DNA of 9,388 nt, taken from assembly GCA_017438675.1 (NCBI GenBank), contig JAFRUW010000018.1, positions 1-9,388 of the forward strand, given 5' to 3'. Below, piece by piece: positions 1-6,405 of this stretch. The stretch's first letter is position 1. Each line of letters begins with the position of its first letter. Position numbers and translations under genes: made by a program. Source of the stretch: Oscillospiraceae bacterium (lineage in GTDB: Bacteria; Bacillota; Clostridia; Oscillospirales; Oscillospiraceae). The notes under the pieces are model-generated. The model ran no database searches, was not told where the DNA came from, and saw only the letters and a program-made list of their open reading frames with translations.

Positions 1-1439
1 AGGGTCAGGTACTGCAGCCCCACGTTTTTAAGGAAGTTCAGCCGGGAATTGATCTCCTTTATGATCTGCTTTGAGATCATGGCCTCCTTGGGGCTGAACT
101 CCAGCTTTGAGATGAAGTCAAGGGCGGAGACCACCGAGCGTTCGCAGAAATCGGCGATGCTGTCCCCGCCCACGGTGACGGCAAGGATCTCGTCCTTTAG
201 GCGTCTTCCGTGACATTTGGGGCAGATGTGCTCCGTCATATACTGCTCCAGCTCCCAGCGCATCATAAGGCTCTGGGTCTCTTTATGCCTGCGCTCCAGG
301 TTGTTCACAATGCCCTCAAAGGGCTGGGTTATGACGCCCCGCCTTCCGCCGTAGTCCAGGGAGAGCTTTTCGCCCTTTGTGCCGTAGAGGATGGCGTCGT
401 AAGCCTCGGGAGAGAGGTCACGGATGGGGGTGTTCAGTGTGAAATGATATTTTTTCGCCAGCGCCTCAAAGTACATGAGGGCTATGCGGTCGTTTTTTAT
501 ACTGCCCCAGCCGGAAGCGGAAATTGCCCCCTCCGCAATGGACAGACTTTTGTTGGGGATGATGATGTTGGGGTCGACACGAAGCTGTGTTCCCAGGCCG
601 GAGCACTCGGGACAGGCGCCGTAGGGGTTGTTGAAGGAGAACATACGGGGCGTCAGCTCGTCGATGGACACACCGCAGTCGTCGCAGGCGTAGTTCTGGG
701 AGAAGGTCAGCTCCCGGTCCTCGTTTATCAGGTGGATCACCACAACGCCCCCGGCAAGGGAGCCGGCGGTCTCTACGGAATCGGTGAGCCTGCGGAGGAT
801 GCCGTCCTTGATGACGAGGCGGTCAACCACAATCTCAACGTTGTGCTTTTTGTTTTTGTCGAGCTTTATTTCCTCCGCCAGATCGTAGGTGCTGCCGTCC
901 ACCCGGACGCGGACGTAGCCGCTCTTTTTCGCGCTGTCGAACACCTTCTGATGCTCACCCTTCCGCCCTCTTACCACGGGGGCCAGCACCTGTATGCGGG
1001 TGGCCTGGGGGAGAGCCAGCACCTGATCCACGATCTGGTCGATGGTCTGCTGACGTATCTCCTTGCCGCATTTGGGGCAGTGGGGCACGCCCACCCTGGC
1101 CCACAAAAGACGGAGGTAGTCGTATATCTCCGTAACCGTGCCAACGGTGGAGCGGGGGTTGCGGCTGGTGGTCTTCTGGTCGATGGAGATGGCCGGGGAA
1201 AGCCCCTCTATGGCGTCCACGTCGGGCTTGTCCATCTGGCCCAGAAACTGCCTCGCGTAGGAGGACAGGGACTCCACATAGCGCCTCTGCCCCTCGGCGT
1301 ATATGGTGTCAAAGGCAAGTGAGGATTTGCCGCTGCCGGAAAGACCGGTCAGCACCACAAGCTTATCCCTGGGTATTTCTATATCTATATTCTTAAGGTT
1401 GTGAACCCTTGCTCCTTTTACGAAAATGCTGTCTCGCAT
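1..1439 (-). CDS. uvrA: UvrABC excinuclease subunit A, N-terminal part (cut by window edge)
   Basis: UvrA is the damage-recognition ATPase of nucleotide excision repair; as a dimer it finds lesions and loads UvrB. Reading the minus strand from the ATG at 1439 gives a protein beginning MRDSIFVKGARVHNLKNI, a typical UvrA N-terminus. The first Walker A, GLSGSGKSS, lies at residues 32-40. A zinc module with Cys252-X2-Cys255 and Cys276-X2-Cys279 surrounds the conserved RMFSFNNPYGACPEC segment. A further CPKCHG motif lies near the left edge, and the sequence ends just before the expected ABC signature region. Only 479 of roughly 940 usual codons are present; the rest is outside the window, so this is not a real truncation. 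A GGAG lies 11 nt before the ATG (plus-strand 1451-1454). It is transcribed away from radC, and uvrB is not adjacent to it, unlike the common uvrB-uvrA order. Identity is secure. Confidence 0.98.
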   Translation of the reverse strand, partial: MRDSIFVKGARVHNLKNIDIEIPRDKLVVLTGLSGSGKSSLAFDTIYAEGQRRYVESLSSYARQFLGQMDKPDVDAIEGLSPAISIDQKTTSRNPRSTVGTVTEIYDYLRLLWARVGVPHCPKCGKEIRQQTIDQIVDQVLALPQATRIQVLAPVVRGRKGEHQKVFDSAKKSGYVRVRVDGSTYDLAEEIKLDKNKKHNVEIVVDRLVIKDGILRRLTDSVETAGSLAGGVVVIHLINEDRELTFSQNYACDDCGVSIDELTPRMFSFNNPYGACPECSGLGTQLRVDPNIIIPNKSLSIAEGAISASGWGSIKNDRIALMYFEALAKKYHFTLNTPIRDLSPEAYDAILYGTKGEKLSLDYGGRRGVITQPFEGIVNNLERRHKETQSLMMRWELEQYMTEHICPKCHGRRLKDEILAVTVGGDSIADFCERSVVSALDFISKLEFSPKEAMISKQIIKEINSRLNFLKNVGLQYLT

Positions 1440-1480
1440 GGTATGTGCTGCTCCGTTTCTATGATAAATCGCTGTCTTTC

Positions 1481-1509
1481 ATTATATAATCAAATTTCGG
1501 AGTTTTCAA
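1481..1509 (-). promoter_or_regulatory. Promoter for uvrA
   Basis: On the minus strand there is a -35 TTGAAA (1504-1509), a 17-nt spacer, and a perfect -10 TATAAT (1481-1486). Transcription would start near 1475, giving a leader of about 35 nt before the uvrA ATG. The -35 box overlaps the -35 of the opposing radC promoter. No obvious LexA/SOS operator (GAAC-N4-GTTC type) was seen by eye. The call rests on match to consensus only. Confidence 0.75.
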
Positions 1510-1531
1510 TACAAATAAAATATAGTATAAT
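1503..1531 (+). promoter_or_regulatory. Promoter for the radC operon
   Basis: The plus strand carries TTTTCA (1503-1508, 4 of 6 matches to TTGACA), a 17-nt spacer, and a perfect TATAAT (1526-1531). The predicted start near 1538 leaves a leader of roughly 87 nt before the radC ATG. That leader contains an AT-rich repeat piece (1545-1566) and a small hairpin, GACAC (1589-1593) with GTGTC (1598-1602). Confidence 0.65.
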
Positions 1532-1544
1532 AAAAAGAAAACTC

Positions 1545-1566
1545 AAACGGCAAACGGGAAATAAAA
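1545..1566. repeat. AT-rich spacer repeat, copy D (partial)
   Basis: This stretch consists of AAACGG, CAAACGGGAA and ATAAAA. It shares AAACGGGAAATA with the spacer after uvrB (6009-6020) and, allowing C/T changes, the AAAYGGCAAAYGG block with the spacer before uvrB (3981-3993). It lies in the radC leader. See the linked entries at 2294, 3966 and 5994; all were seen by direct comparison. Confidence 0.5.
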
Positions 1567-1624
1567 TCGCGGCATAGGGAGCGGGCAGGACACATTCGTG
1601 TCTGACGAAAAAGGGGTGAAGGCA

Positions 1625-2296
1625 ATGGGAATACACGACGGGCACAGAGGCAGAATGAAGCACAGGTTCCTCACCGACGGACTGGACGGCTTCCACGATC
1701 ACGAGATACTTGAGCTCCTGCTGTTCTACGCCATCCCGAGGCGGGATACGAACCCCATCGCTCACGAGCTGCTGACGCGCTTCGGAAGCCTCAGCGGAGT
1801 GCTGGACGCCGCTGCAGAGGAGCTTTGCAGGGTGGACGGTGTCAGCGAAAACGCGGCGGTGCTTTTAAAGCTCATCCCCCACGCGGCAAAGAGGTATTCC
1901 CTGTCCAGAAGCAGCTTTAACGGGCTCCTTGATTCCACTGAGAAGGTGGGGGACTATCTCGTACCCAGGTTTTTCGGCGAGCGGGACGAGGTGGTGTACA
2001 TGGTCTGTATGGACTCCAAGTTCAAGGTCCTTAATACAAAGCTCATATTCCGCGGGAACGTAAATTCCGCAAGTATCAGCATCCGCAAGATCGTGGAGAC
2101 TGCCCTGACATACAACGCCACAAGAGTGATTCTCAGCCACAACCACACCAGCGGGATCGCCGTACCGTCCAGGGAGGATATAGACACCACCTTCAAGTTA
2201 AAAAACGCCCTTGCGGCGGTGGACGTCCAGCTTGTGGATCACATAGTCGTGGCCGACGATGACTACGTTTCCATGGCGGATTCGGGGATCTTATAA
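1625..2296 (+). CDS. radC: RadC family JAB/MPN-domain protein
   Basis: A 223-residue protein, the usual RadC length. The N-terminal half has a helix-hairpin-helix-like segment around LLTRFGSLSGVLDAAAEEL. The C-terminal half is an MPN/JAMM metalloprotease-like domain with H172-N-H174, seven residues, S182, two residues, D185, which is the complete HxH(7)S(2)D metal-binding pattern. The common family motif HNHPSG reads HNHTSG here, a mild variant. The name comes from an old link to radiation sensitivity; the biochemical role of RadC proteins is not firmly established and may concern recombination or DNA processing. The start chosen is the ATG at 1625, 5 nt after AGGGGTGA. An in-frame GTG at 1598 would add nine residues but lacks a good ribosome site. 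It is first in a run of four plus-strand genes and divergent from uvrA. Confidence 0.95.
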   Translation: MGIHDGHRGRMKHRFLTDGLDGFHDHEILELLLFYAIPRRDTNPIAHELLTRFGSLSGVLDAAAEELCRVDGVSENAAVLLKLIPHAAKRYSLSRSSFNGLLDSTEKVGDYLVPRFFGERDEVVYMVCMDSKFKVLNTKLIFRGNVNSASISIRKIVETALTYNATRVILSHNHTSGIAVPSREDIDTTFKLKNALAAVDVQLVDHIVVADDDYVSMADSGIL

Positions 2297-2332
2297 ATTA
2301 AAAATGAAGAATGAAAAATTGTTGTATTTAAA
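2294..2332. repeat. AT-rich spacer repeat, copy A
   Basis: The repeat begins at the radC stop codon. It contains TAAATTAAAAATGAAG, shared in its first 13 nt with copy C after uvrB, and AAAATTGTTGTATTTAAA, which matches 16 of 18 positions with 3994-4011 in copy B. It fills almost the whole gap to the next gene, whose ribosome site (GGGTGAT) follows at once. Confidence 0.6.
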
Positions 2333-2344
2333 TGGGTGATAATT

Positions 2345-3307
2345 ATGAGAATCGCAATAATCGGGACCGGAAAGATAACCGAACGGTTTATTGACGCGGC
2401 GAAGGGACATGATATTCAGATCGAAGCCGTTATGTCCCGGGACCCGGAGCGGGGCAGGAAATACGCCGACAGCCACGGTTTCTGCCGGGTGTTCACCGAT
2501 ATCGAGTCCCTTGCCGGCTCGGATATCGACGCCGGGTATATTGCCAGCCCCAATTCATGTCACGCGCCCCAGTCCATAGCCCTCCTTGAGCGGGGGAAGC
2601 ACGTTTTGTGCGAAAAGCCCCTGACGGCGTCTTTTGAGGACGCTGAGGCGATGTTCGCCGCCGCCGACCGGGGACAGGCAGTGCTTCTTGAGGCCCTCCG
2701 CTCCATCGACCCCGGCTTCGACCTGCTTCGGGAGCTTATTCCCACGGTGGGGAAGGTCAGGCGGGTGCAGTTTGCCATGAACCAGTATTCCTCCAGATAT
2801 GACAATTTCAAAAGGGGCATAATAGAAAACGCCTTCGACCCCACCCTTGCCAATGCCGCCCTTATGGACATCGGCGTCTACTGCGTGGGGTCCCTTGTGC
2901 GGCTCTTCGGAGTACCGGAAAGCGTTTCGGCGGAGAGCGTGTTCATGTCAAACAACATGGAGGGCATGGGTACTGCCATCCTCAGATACCCGGACATGCT
3001 GGCGGAGGTGCAGTATTCAAAGATAACCCAGGGCTATGTGCCCAGCCAGATACAGGGCGAGGACGGCAGCCTCATCATCGACGCCATTGAGGATATCCGC
3101 CGCATTGAGCGGGTCATGCGGGACGGAAGCCGTGAGGTTTTTGTGCCTGAAAAGAAAGCGAACAACATGTTCTACGAGGTGGGGGCCTTCCTCGACCTCA
3201 TTGCAAAGGGTACGGACGAGCCCTACAGGACGGGCTCTCTTGATGAAATGCGGACGATGGACATGATCCGGTGTTCCGCGGGAGTGGAGTTTATAAGCCA
3301 TGTATAA
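2345..3307 (+). CDS. Gfo/Idh/MocA family NAD(P)-dependent oxidoreductase
   Basis: A 320-residue protein of the Gfo/Idh/MocA family, cytoplasmic enzymes that usually oxidise or reduce sugars, inositols or related alcohols with NAD(P). The N-terminus MRIAIIGTGKITERF is a Rossmann nucleotide-binding loop (G7-x-G9). The family EKP motif is at residues 90-92 (CEKPLT), with the invariant lysine present, and MDIGVY is at 174-179, where the catalytic/substrate region of the C-terminal alpha/beta domain usually lies. Length is normal and no lesion is seen. The start is the ATG at 2345, preceded by GGGTGAT; an in-frame GTG at 2336 would add three residues and overlaps that ribosome site. The substrate cannot be deduced. 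Its last codons overlap the start of the next gene by 8 bp, indicating translational coupling with the HAD phosphatase, which may act on a related sugar phosphate (inference). Confidence 0.93.
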   Translation: MRIAIIGTGKITERFIDAAKGHDIQIEAVMSRDPERGRKYADSHGFCRVFTDIESLAGSDIDAGYIASPNSCHAPQSIALLERGKHVLCEKPLTASFEDAEAMFAAADRGQAVLLEALRSIDPGFDLLRELIPTVGKVRRVQFAMNQYSSRYDNFKRGIIENAFDPTLANAALMDIGVYCVGSLVRLFGVPESVSAESVFMSNNMEGMGTAILRYPDMLAEVQYSKITQGYVPSQIQGEDGSLIIDAIEDIRRIERVMRDGSREVFVPEKKANNMFYEVGAFLDLIAKGTDEPYRTGSLDEMRTMDMIRCSAGVEFISHV

Positions 3308-3980
3308 GCTGGCGGCCTTCGATCTTGACAACACCCTTGCCGAGGTGGGCAAGGGCATACCCGACGGTGACCTGAGGCTTTTAAGAGAGCTTGAAAAGAC
3401 CGGCGTGCGTATCGCCGTATGTTCAGGGAAGTCCGCGGATTATCTCTGCGGGTTCATGCGTCAGGCAGGGCTGGAAGCGCCGATACTCATAGGTGAAAAC
3501 GGATCGGTGATACAGTTCGGCGTCGATCTGCCGCCGGCGGGGTTTTACGTACTGCCGTACTCCCGGGAGGCGAAGGCGGGCATCGAACGATTAAGGGCAG
3601 AGATAGAGTGCCGCCTGCCGGGTATATGGTTCCAGGCCGACACTGTGGGGATCACGCCCTTCCCCGTGACTGATGAGGAATTTGAAACCGTCGCCCGGTG
3701 CATCGGGGAAACCGACTTTGCGGACGTGGACGTGTACCGCCATCCCGACTCCTTTGATATCGTGCCGAAGGGCATGAACAAGGGCAGGGGACTGGAGTAT
3801 CTGTGCGGGCTTCTGGGCATCGGCCTGTCAGAGGCGGCCGCCGTGGGCGACGGGGTGAACGATTATCCCATGTTCGACGCGGCGGGGCTTGCCGTCGGTA
3901 TCGGCGTAAAGGACAGATATCCGGTTGACCTGGATTTTGACACCGTGGGCGGCGCGATACGGTTTTTAATGAAGAATTGA
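3300..3980 (+). CDS. HAD superfamily (type IIB, Cof-like) phosphatase
   Basis: A 226-residue HAD hydrolase, probably a small-molecule phosphatase. Motif I is F7-D8-L9-D10-N11-T12 with both catalytic aspartates; motif II is the CSGKS stretch with S42; the motif III lysine is K157 or K161 in PKGMNKGRG; motif IV is GDGVND at 183-188. The long cap between motifs II and III, together with the GDGVND motif, points to class IIB (Cof/sucrose-phosphatase/archaeal phosphoglycolate phosphatase-like). Substrate is unknown. The ATG at 3300 overlaps the end of the oxidoreductase gene by 8 bp; GGAG at 3286-3289 is the likely ribosome site. The final residues MKN and the stop codon are formed by the AT-rich spacer repeat that continues into the gap before uvrB. 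Confidence 0.92.
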   Translation: MYKLAAFDLDNTLAEVGKGIPDGDLRLLRELEKTGVRIAVCSGKSADYLCGFMRQAGLEAPILIGENGSVIQFGVDLPPAGFYVLPYSREAKAGIERLRAEIECRLPGIWFQADTVGITPFPVTDEEFETVARCIGETDFADVDVYRHPDSFDIVPKGMNKGRGLEYLCGLLGIGLSEAAAVGDGVNDYPMFDAAGLAVGIGVKDRYPVDLDFDTVGGAIRFLMKN

Positions 3981-4011
3981 AAATGGCAAATGGAAAATTG
4001 TGGTATTAAAA
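3966..4011. repeat. AT-rich spacer repeat, copy B
   Basis: This spacer shares AATGAAGAAT(T)GAAAA and AAAATTGTGGTATTAAAA with copy A, and an AAATGGCAAATGG block with copy D. It supplies the last codons and the TGA of the phosphatase gene. It also holds a weak promoter-like pair, TTGAAA (3977-3982) and an extended -10-like TGGTATTAA (4001-4009), but the spacing of about 21 nt is too long to call a promoter. A weak hairpin TTGTGG (3998-4003) with CCACAA (4014-4019) follows before the uvrB ribosome site. Confidence 0.6.
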
Positions 4012-4034
4012 AGCCACAACGCAAAGGATAAACT

Positions 4035-5996
4035 ATGGATTTTAAAGTTGTATCTGAATATAAGCCCTCCGGGGACCAGCCCGAGGCGATAGACGCTCTT
4101 GCCAGGGGTCTGGAAAACGGCCTTGACGAGCAGACGCTTCTCGGCGTCACCGGCTCCGGAAAGACCTACACCATGGCGAAGGTCATCGAGCGGGTGAACC
4201 GCCCCACACTTGTCCTTGCCCACAACAAAACCCTGGCGGCCCAGCTTTGCAGTGAGTTCAAGGAGTTCTTCCCGGAGAACGCCGTGGAGTATTTCGTAAG
4301 CTACTACGACTACTACCAGCCCGAGGCGTACATTCCCCATACGGACACGTACATCGAAAAGGACTCCTCCATAAACGACGAGATCGAGCGTCTTCGGCAC
4401 TCCGCCACGTCCTCGCTCTTCGAGCGGAGGGACGTTATCGTGGTGTCCTCGGTGAGCTGTATTTACGGTCTCGGCGACCCCATCGACTACGCCAACATGG
4501 TTATTTCCATCCGCGTGGGGCAGGAGAGGGACCGGGACAAGCTCCTTAAAAAGCTGGTGGAGATCCGCTACAACCGCAACGACATGGCCTTCGAGCGCAA
4601 CACCTTCCGTGTCCGGGGGGACACGGTGGAGATATTCCCGGCCTATTCCAGGGATCACGCCATCCGGGTGGAGTTCTTCGGCGACGAGGTGGAGCGGATA
4701 AGCGAAATAAACGTCATAACCGGCACCGCGGTCCGGGATCTCGCCCACGTTGCAATTTACCCCGCGTCACACTACGTTGCCGGGGCCGAGAAGATGAAAA
4801 AAGCCATACTGGAGATCGAACGGGAGCTGGATGAGCGGGTGAAGTTCTTTAAGGACCACGACAAGCTCCTGGAGGCACAGCGCATCCATCAGCGCACCAT
4901 GTACGATATCGAGATGATGACGGAGCTGGGCTACTGCACCGGCATCGAGAACTATTCGAGGGTCATATCGGGCCGTGCTCCCGGCTCCCCGCCCATGACG
5001 CTCCTCGACTATTTCCCCAAGGATTTCGTCATGTTCGTGGACGAGAGCCACGTGACCCTCCCGCAGGTCAGGGGCATGTACGCCGGGGACAGGGCAAGAA
5101 AGACGAACCTCGTGGAGTACGGCTTCCGCCTGCCCTCCGCCCTTGACAACCGCCCCCTGAACTTCAGCGAATTCGAGCGGCACATAAATCAGGTGGTCTA
5201 CGTCTCCGCCACCCCCGGCGACTACGAAAGAGAGCGCTCCGGTCAGATCGTTGAGCAGATCATCAGGCCCACCGGCCTCACCGATCCTAAGATCTTCGTC
5301 CGCCCGGTGGAGGGCCAGATCGACGACCTGATAAACGAGATAAGCCTCCGCAAATCAAGAAACGAGCGCGTCCTTGTCACTACCCTCACAAAGAGGATGG
5401 CGGAGGATCTCACGTCCTATCTCACAAACGCCGGCATACTTGTCCGGTACCTCCACCACGACGTAAAGACCATTGAGCGCATGGAGATAATCCGGGACCT
5501 GCGCCTCGGCAAATTCGATGTGCTGGTGGGAATCAACCTCCTCCGCGAGGGCCTTGACCTGCCGGAGGTGTCCTTAGTCGCCATCCTTGACGCGGACAAG
5601 GAGGGTTTCCTCCGAAGCGAGACCTCCCTCATTCAGACAATAGGCCGCGCCGCCAGAAACGCCGACGGCATGGTCATCATGTATGCCGACACCGTGACCC
5701 GCTCCATGCGGCTGGCAATAGACGAAACGGAGCGCCGCCGGAAAAAGCAGACGGACTTCAATGAGGAGCACGGCATCGTTCCCAAAACCATCATCAAGAG
5801 CATCAGGGACGTTATCGAGATATCCTCCTCCCCGGAGGCCGCGGAAAAGCAGGATCAGGCCATGTCAAAGGGCGAGCGGGAAGCGGAGATCAGGCGGCTT
5901 GAGCGTGAGATGCGCAAGGCCTCCCAGATGCTGGAATTCGAGCTTGCCGCCATGCTCCGCGACCGCATCATAGAGCTGCGGGGAAGCGGGTCGTAA
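4035..5996 (+). CDS. uvrB: UvrABC excinuclease subunit B
   Basis: UvrB is the helicase-like subunit of nucleotide excision repair: it is loaded by UvrA, verifies damage and recruits UvrC for incision. The 653-residue sequence is complete and of normal length. Walker A GVTGSGKT is at 37-44. The DNA-clamping beta-hairpin, rich in aromatic residues (YYDYYQPEAYIP), is near 90-101. The Walker B/DEAD-like box is D336-E337-S338-H339, followed by VTLPQVRGMY. Helicase motifs follow with VLVTTLTKRMAEDL, LVGINLLREGLDLPEVSLV and QTIGRAARN. The C-terminal UVR domain, EIRRLEREMRKASQM onward (about 613-650), is the UvrC/UvrA contact module. The start ATG at 4035 has AAAGGA six nt upstream. It lies 54 bp after the phosphatase gene and may be cotranscribed from the radC promoter. 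No terminator with a U-tract is seen after it. Confidence 0.98.
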   Translation: MDFKVVSEYKPSGDQPEAIDALARGLENGLDEQTLLGVTGSGKTYTMAKVIERVNRPTLVLAHNKTLAAQLCSEFKEFFPENAVEYFVSYYDYYQPEAYIPHTDTYIEKDSSINDEIERLRHSATSSLFERRDVIVVSSVSCIYGLGDPIDYANMVISIRVGQERDRDKLLKKLVEIRYNRNDMAFERNTFRVRGDTVEIFPAYSRDHAIRVEFFGDEVERISEINVITGTAVRDLAHVAIYPASHYVAGAEKMKKAILEIERELDERVKFFKDHDKLLEAQRIHQRTMYDIEMMTELGYCTGIENYSRVISGRAPGSPPMTLLDYFPKDFVMFVDESHVTLPQVRGMYAGDRARKTNLVEYGFRLPSALDNRPLNFSEFERHINQVVYVSATPGDYERERSGQIVEQIIRPTGLTDPKIFVRPVEGQIDDLINEISLRKSRNERVLVTTLTKRMAEDLTSYLTNAGILVRYLHHDVKTIERMEIIRDLRLGKFDVLVGINLLREGLDLPEVSLVAILDADKEGFLRSETSLIQTIGRAARNADGMVIMYADTVTRSMRLAIDETERRRKKQTDFNEEHGIVPKTIIKSIRDVIEISSSPEAAEKQDQAMSKGEREAEIRRLEREMRKASQMLEFELAAMLRDRIIELRGSGS

Positions 5997-6020
5997 ATTA
6001 AAAATGGAAAACGGGAAATA
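5994..6020. repeat. AT-rich spacer repeat, copy C
   Basis: It begins at the uvrB stop codon with TAAATTAAAAATG, identical to the 13 nt at the radC stop, and continues with GGAAAACGGGAAATA, which resembles copy D in the radC leader. It runs directly into the palindromic element at 6031. Confidence 0.55.
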
Positions 6021-6030
6021 CGTTTAAAAG

Positions 6031-6244
6031 CCTCCCTTGTGCAAAGGGAGGTGGCTCGGAGGAGCCTTCGACGACGAGAGGTCGGGATTGTCAGCGCATA
6101 AAACATACATTTACGAATATCAATCCCCCAGTCACCGGCGGTGACAGCCCCCTTTACACAAGGGGGCCTGCGTAGGGGAAGGCGGGCGATCAATGACCGC
6201 CCCTGTGGGTGCGGTGCGCTGAACAACTTGCGTAAATGCGCTGA
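6031..6244. repeat. Composite palindromic intergenic element (MITE/REP-like)
   Basis: Two related arms face each other. The left arm has hairpin CCTCCCTT (6031-6038)/AAGGGAGG (6044-6051), then GGCTC/GAGCC (6053-6057/6062-6066), then GGGATTG (6084-6090). The right arm, read in reverse, has the same order: GCCCCCTT (6147-6154)/AAGGGGGC (6160-6167), GTCACC/GGTGAC (6131-6136/6140-6145), CAATCCC (6121-6127). A third palindrome GGGCG (6184-6188)/CGCCC (6198-6202) follows, with TCA/TGA inside. TCAGCGCAT (6091-6099) is the exact complement of 6236-6244, and CATTTACG (6108-6115) of 6231-6238. From memory, similar palindromes are scattered in gut Clostridia genomes; I cannot check this. There is no reading frame of note, no U-tract after the stems on the plus strand, and no transposase, so a nonautonomous repeat is the best description. 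Confidence 0.7.
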
Positions 6245-6259
6245 TTTCGCAAAATAATC

Positions 6260-6288
6260 TTTACATTTAATGACAAAAATGATATATT
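6260..6288 (+). promoter_or_regulatory. Promoter upstream of the dockerin gene
   Basis: TTTACA (6260-6265, 5 of 6) is followed by a 17-nt spacer and TATATT (6283-6288, 5 of 6), in strongly AT-rich DNA directly after the palindromic element. The predicted transcription start near 6295 gives a leader of about 110 nt that contains the structures at 6303-6405. Confidence 0.65.
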
Positions 6289-6302
6289 CTATAATTGAAA
6301 AA

Positions 6303-6405
6303 CCTCTCAGGACAAAACCTCCGAGGGGTAACTGAGCGCCTCGGAGGGAAATATAATACAAATAAACCTCCTTCCGGGAAGCGAAAAAGAGAAGGAGGTT
6401 TTTTT
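6303..6405 (+). promoter_or_regulatory. Structured 5' leader with terminator-like hairpin masking the ribosome site
   Basis: The first stem pairs CCTCCGAGG (6318-6326) with CCTCGGAGG (6339-6347). Its loop contains CTGAG (6332-6336), which can pair with CTCAG (6306-6310), giving a possible pseudoknot. The second stem pairs AAACCTCCTTC (6364-6374) with GAAGGAGGTTT (6391-6401), 11 bp, followed by an unbroken run of T to 6405. This looks like an intrinsic terminator, yet its right arm is also the Shine-Dalgarno sequence of the ATG at 6406. GGAGG at 6343-6347 could instead pair with CCTCC at 6367-6371 and open the second stem. This is the architecture of an attenuator or riboswitch, but I matched it to no known class; the regulation is inferred. 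Confidence 0.55.

Noticed and set aside
210..1322. 370-codon open frame on the plus strand
   Set aside because: It lies antisense within uvrA, has no ribosome site or recognisable domain, and is explained by the GC-rich codon use of uvrA.
3966..4748. 260-codon open frame on the minus strand
   Set aside because: It is antisense to uvrB and to the preceding spacer, with a repetitive Val/Leu/Gly-rich composition typical of shadow frames.
6031..6051. uvrB terminator
   Set aside because: The hairpin is strong, but no T run follows on the plus strand and the same module recurs inverted at 6147-6167, so a repeat explains it better.
6303..6347. Glycine or c-di-GMP riboswitch
   Set aside because: CTCTCAGG and CAGGACAA fragments recall such aptamers, but the matching partner stems and conserved cores are absent.
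5855..6361. 168-codon minus-strand open frame across the uvrB end and the gap
   Set aside because: It runs through the palindromic element and the uvrB C-terminus, with low-complexity Arg/Ser-rich sequence and no start signal.
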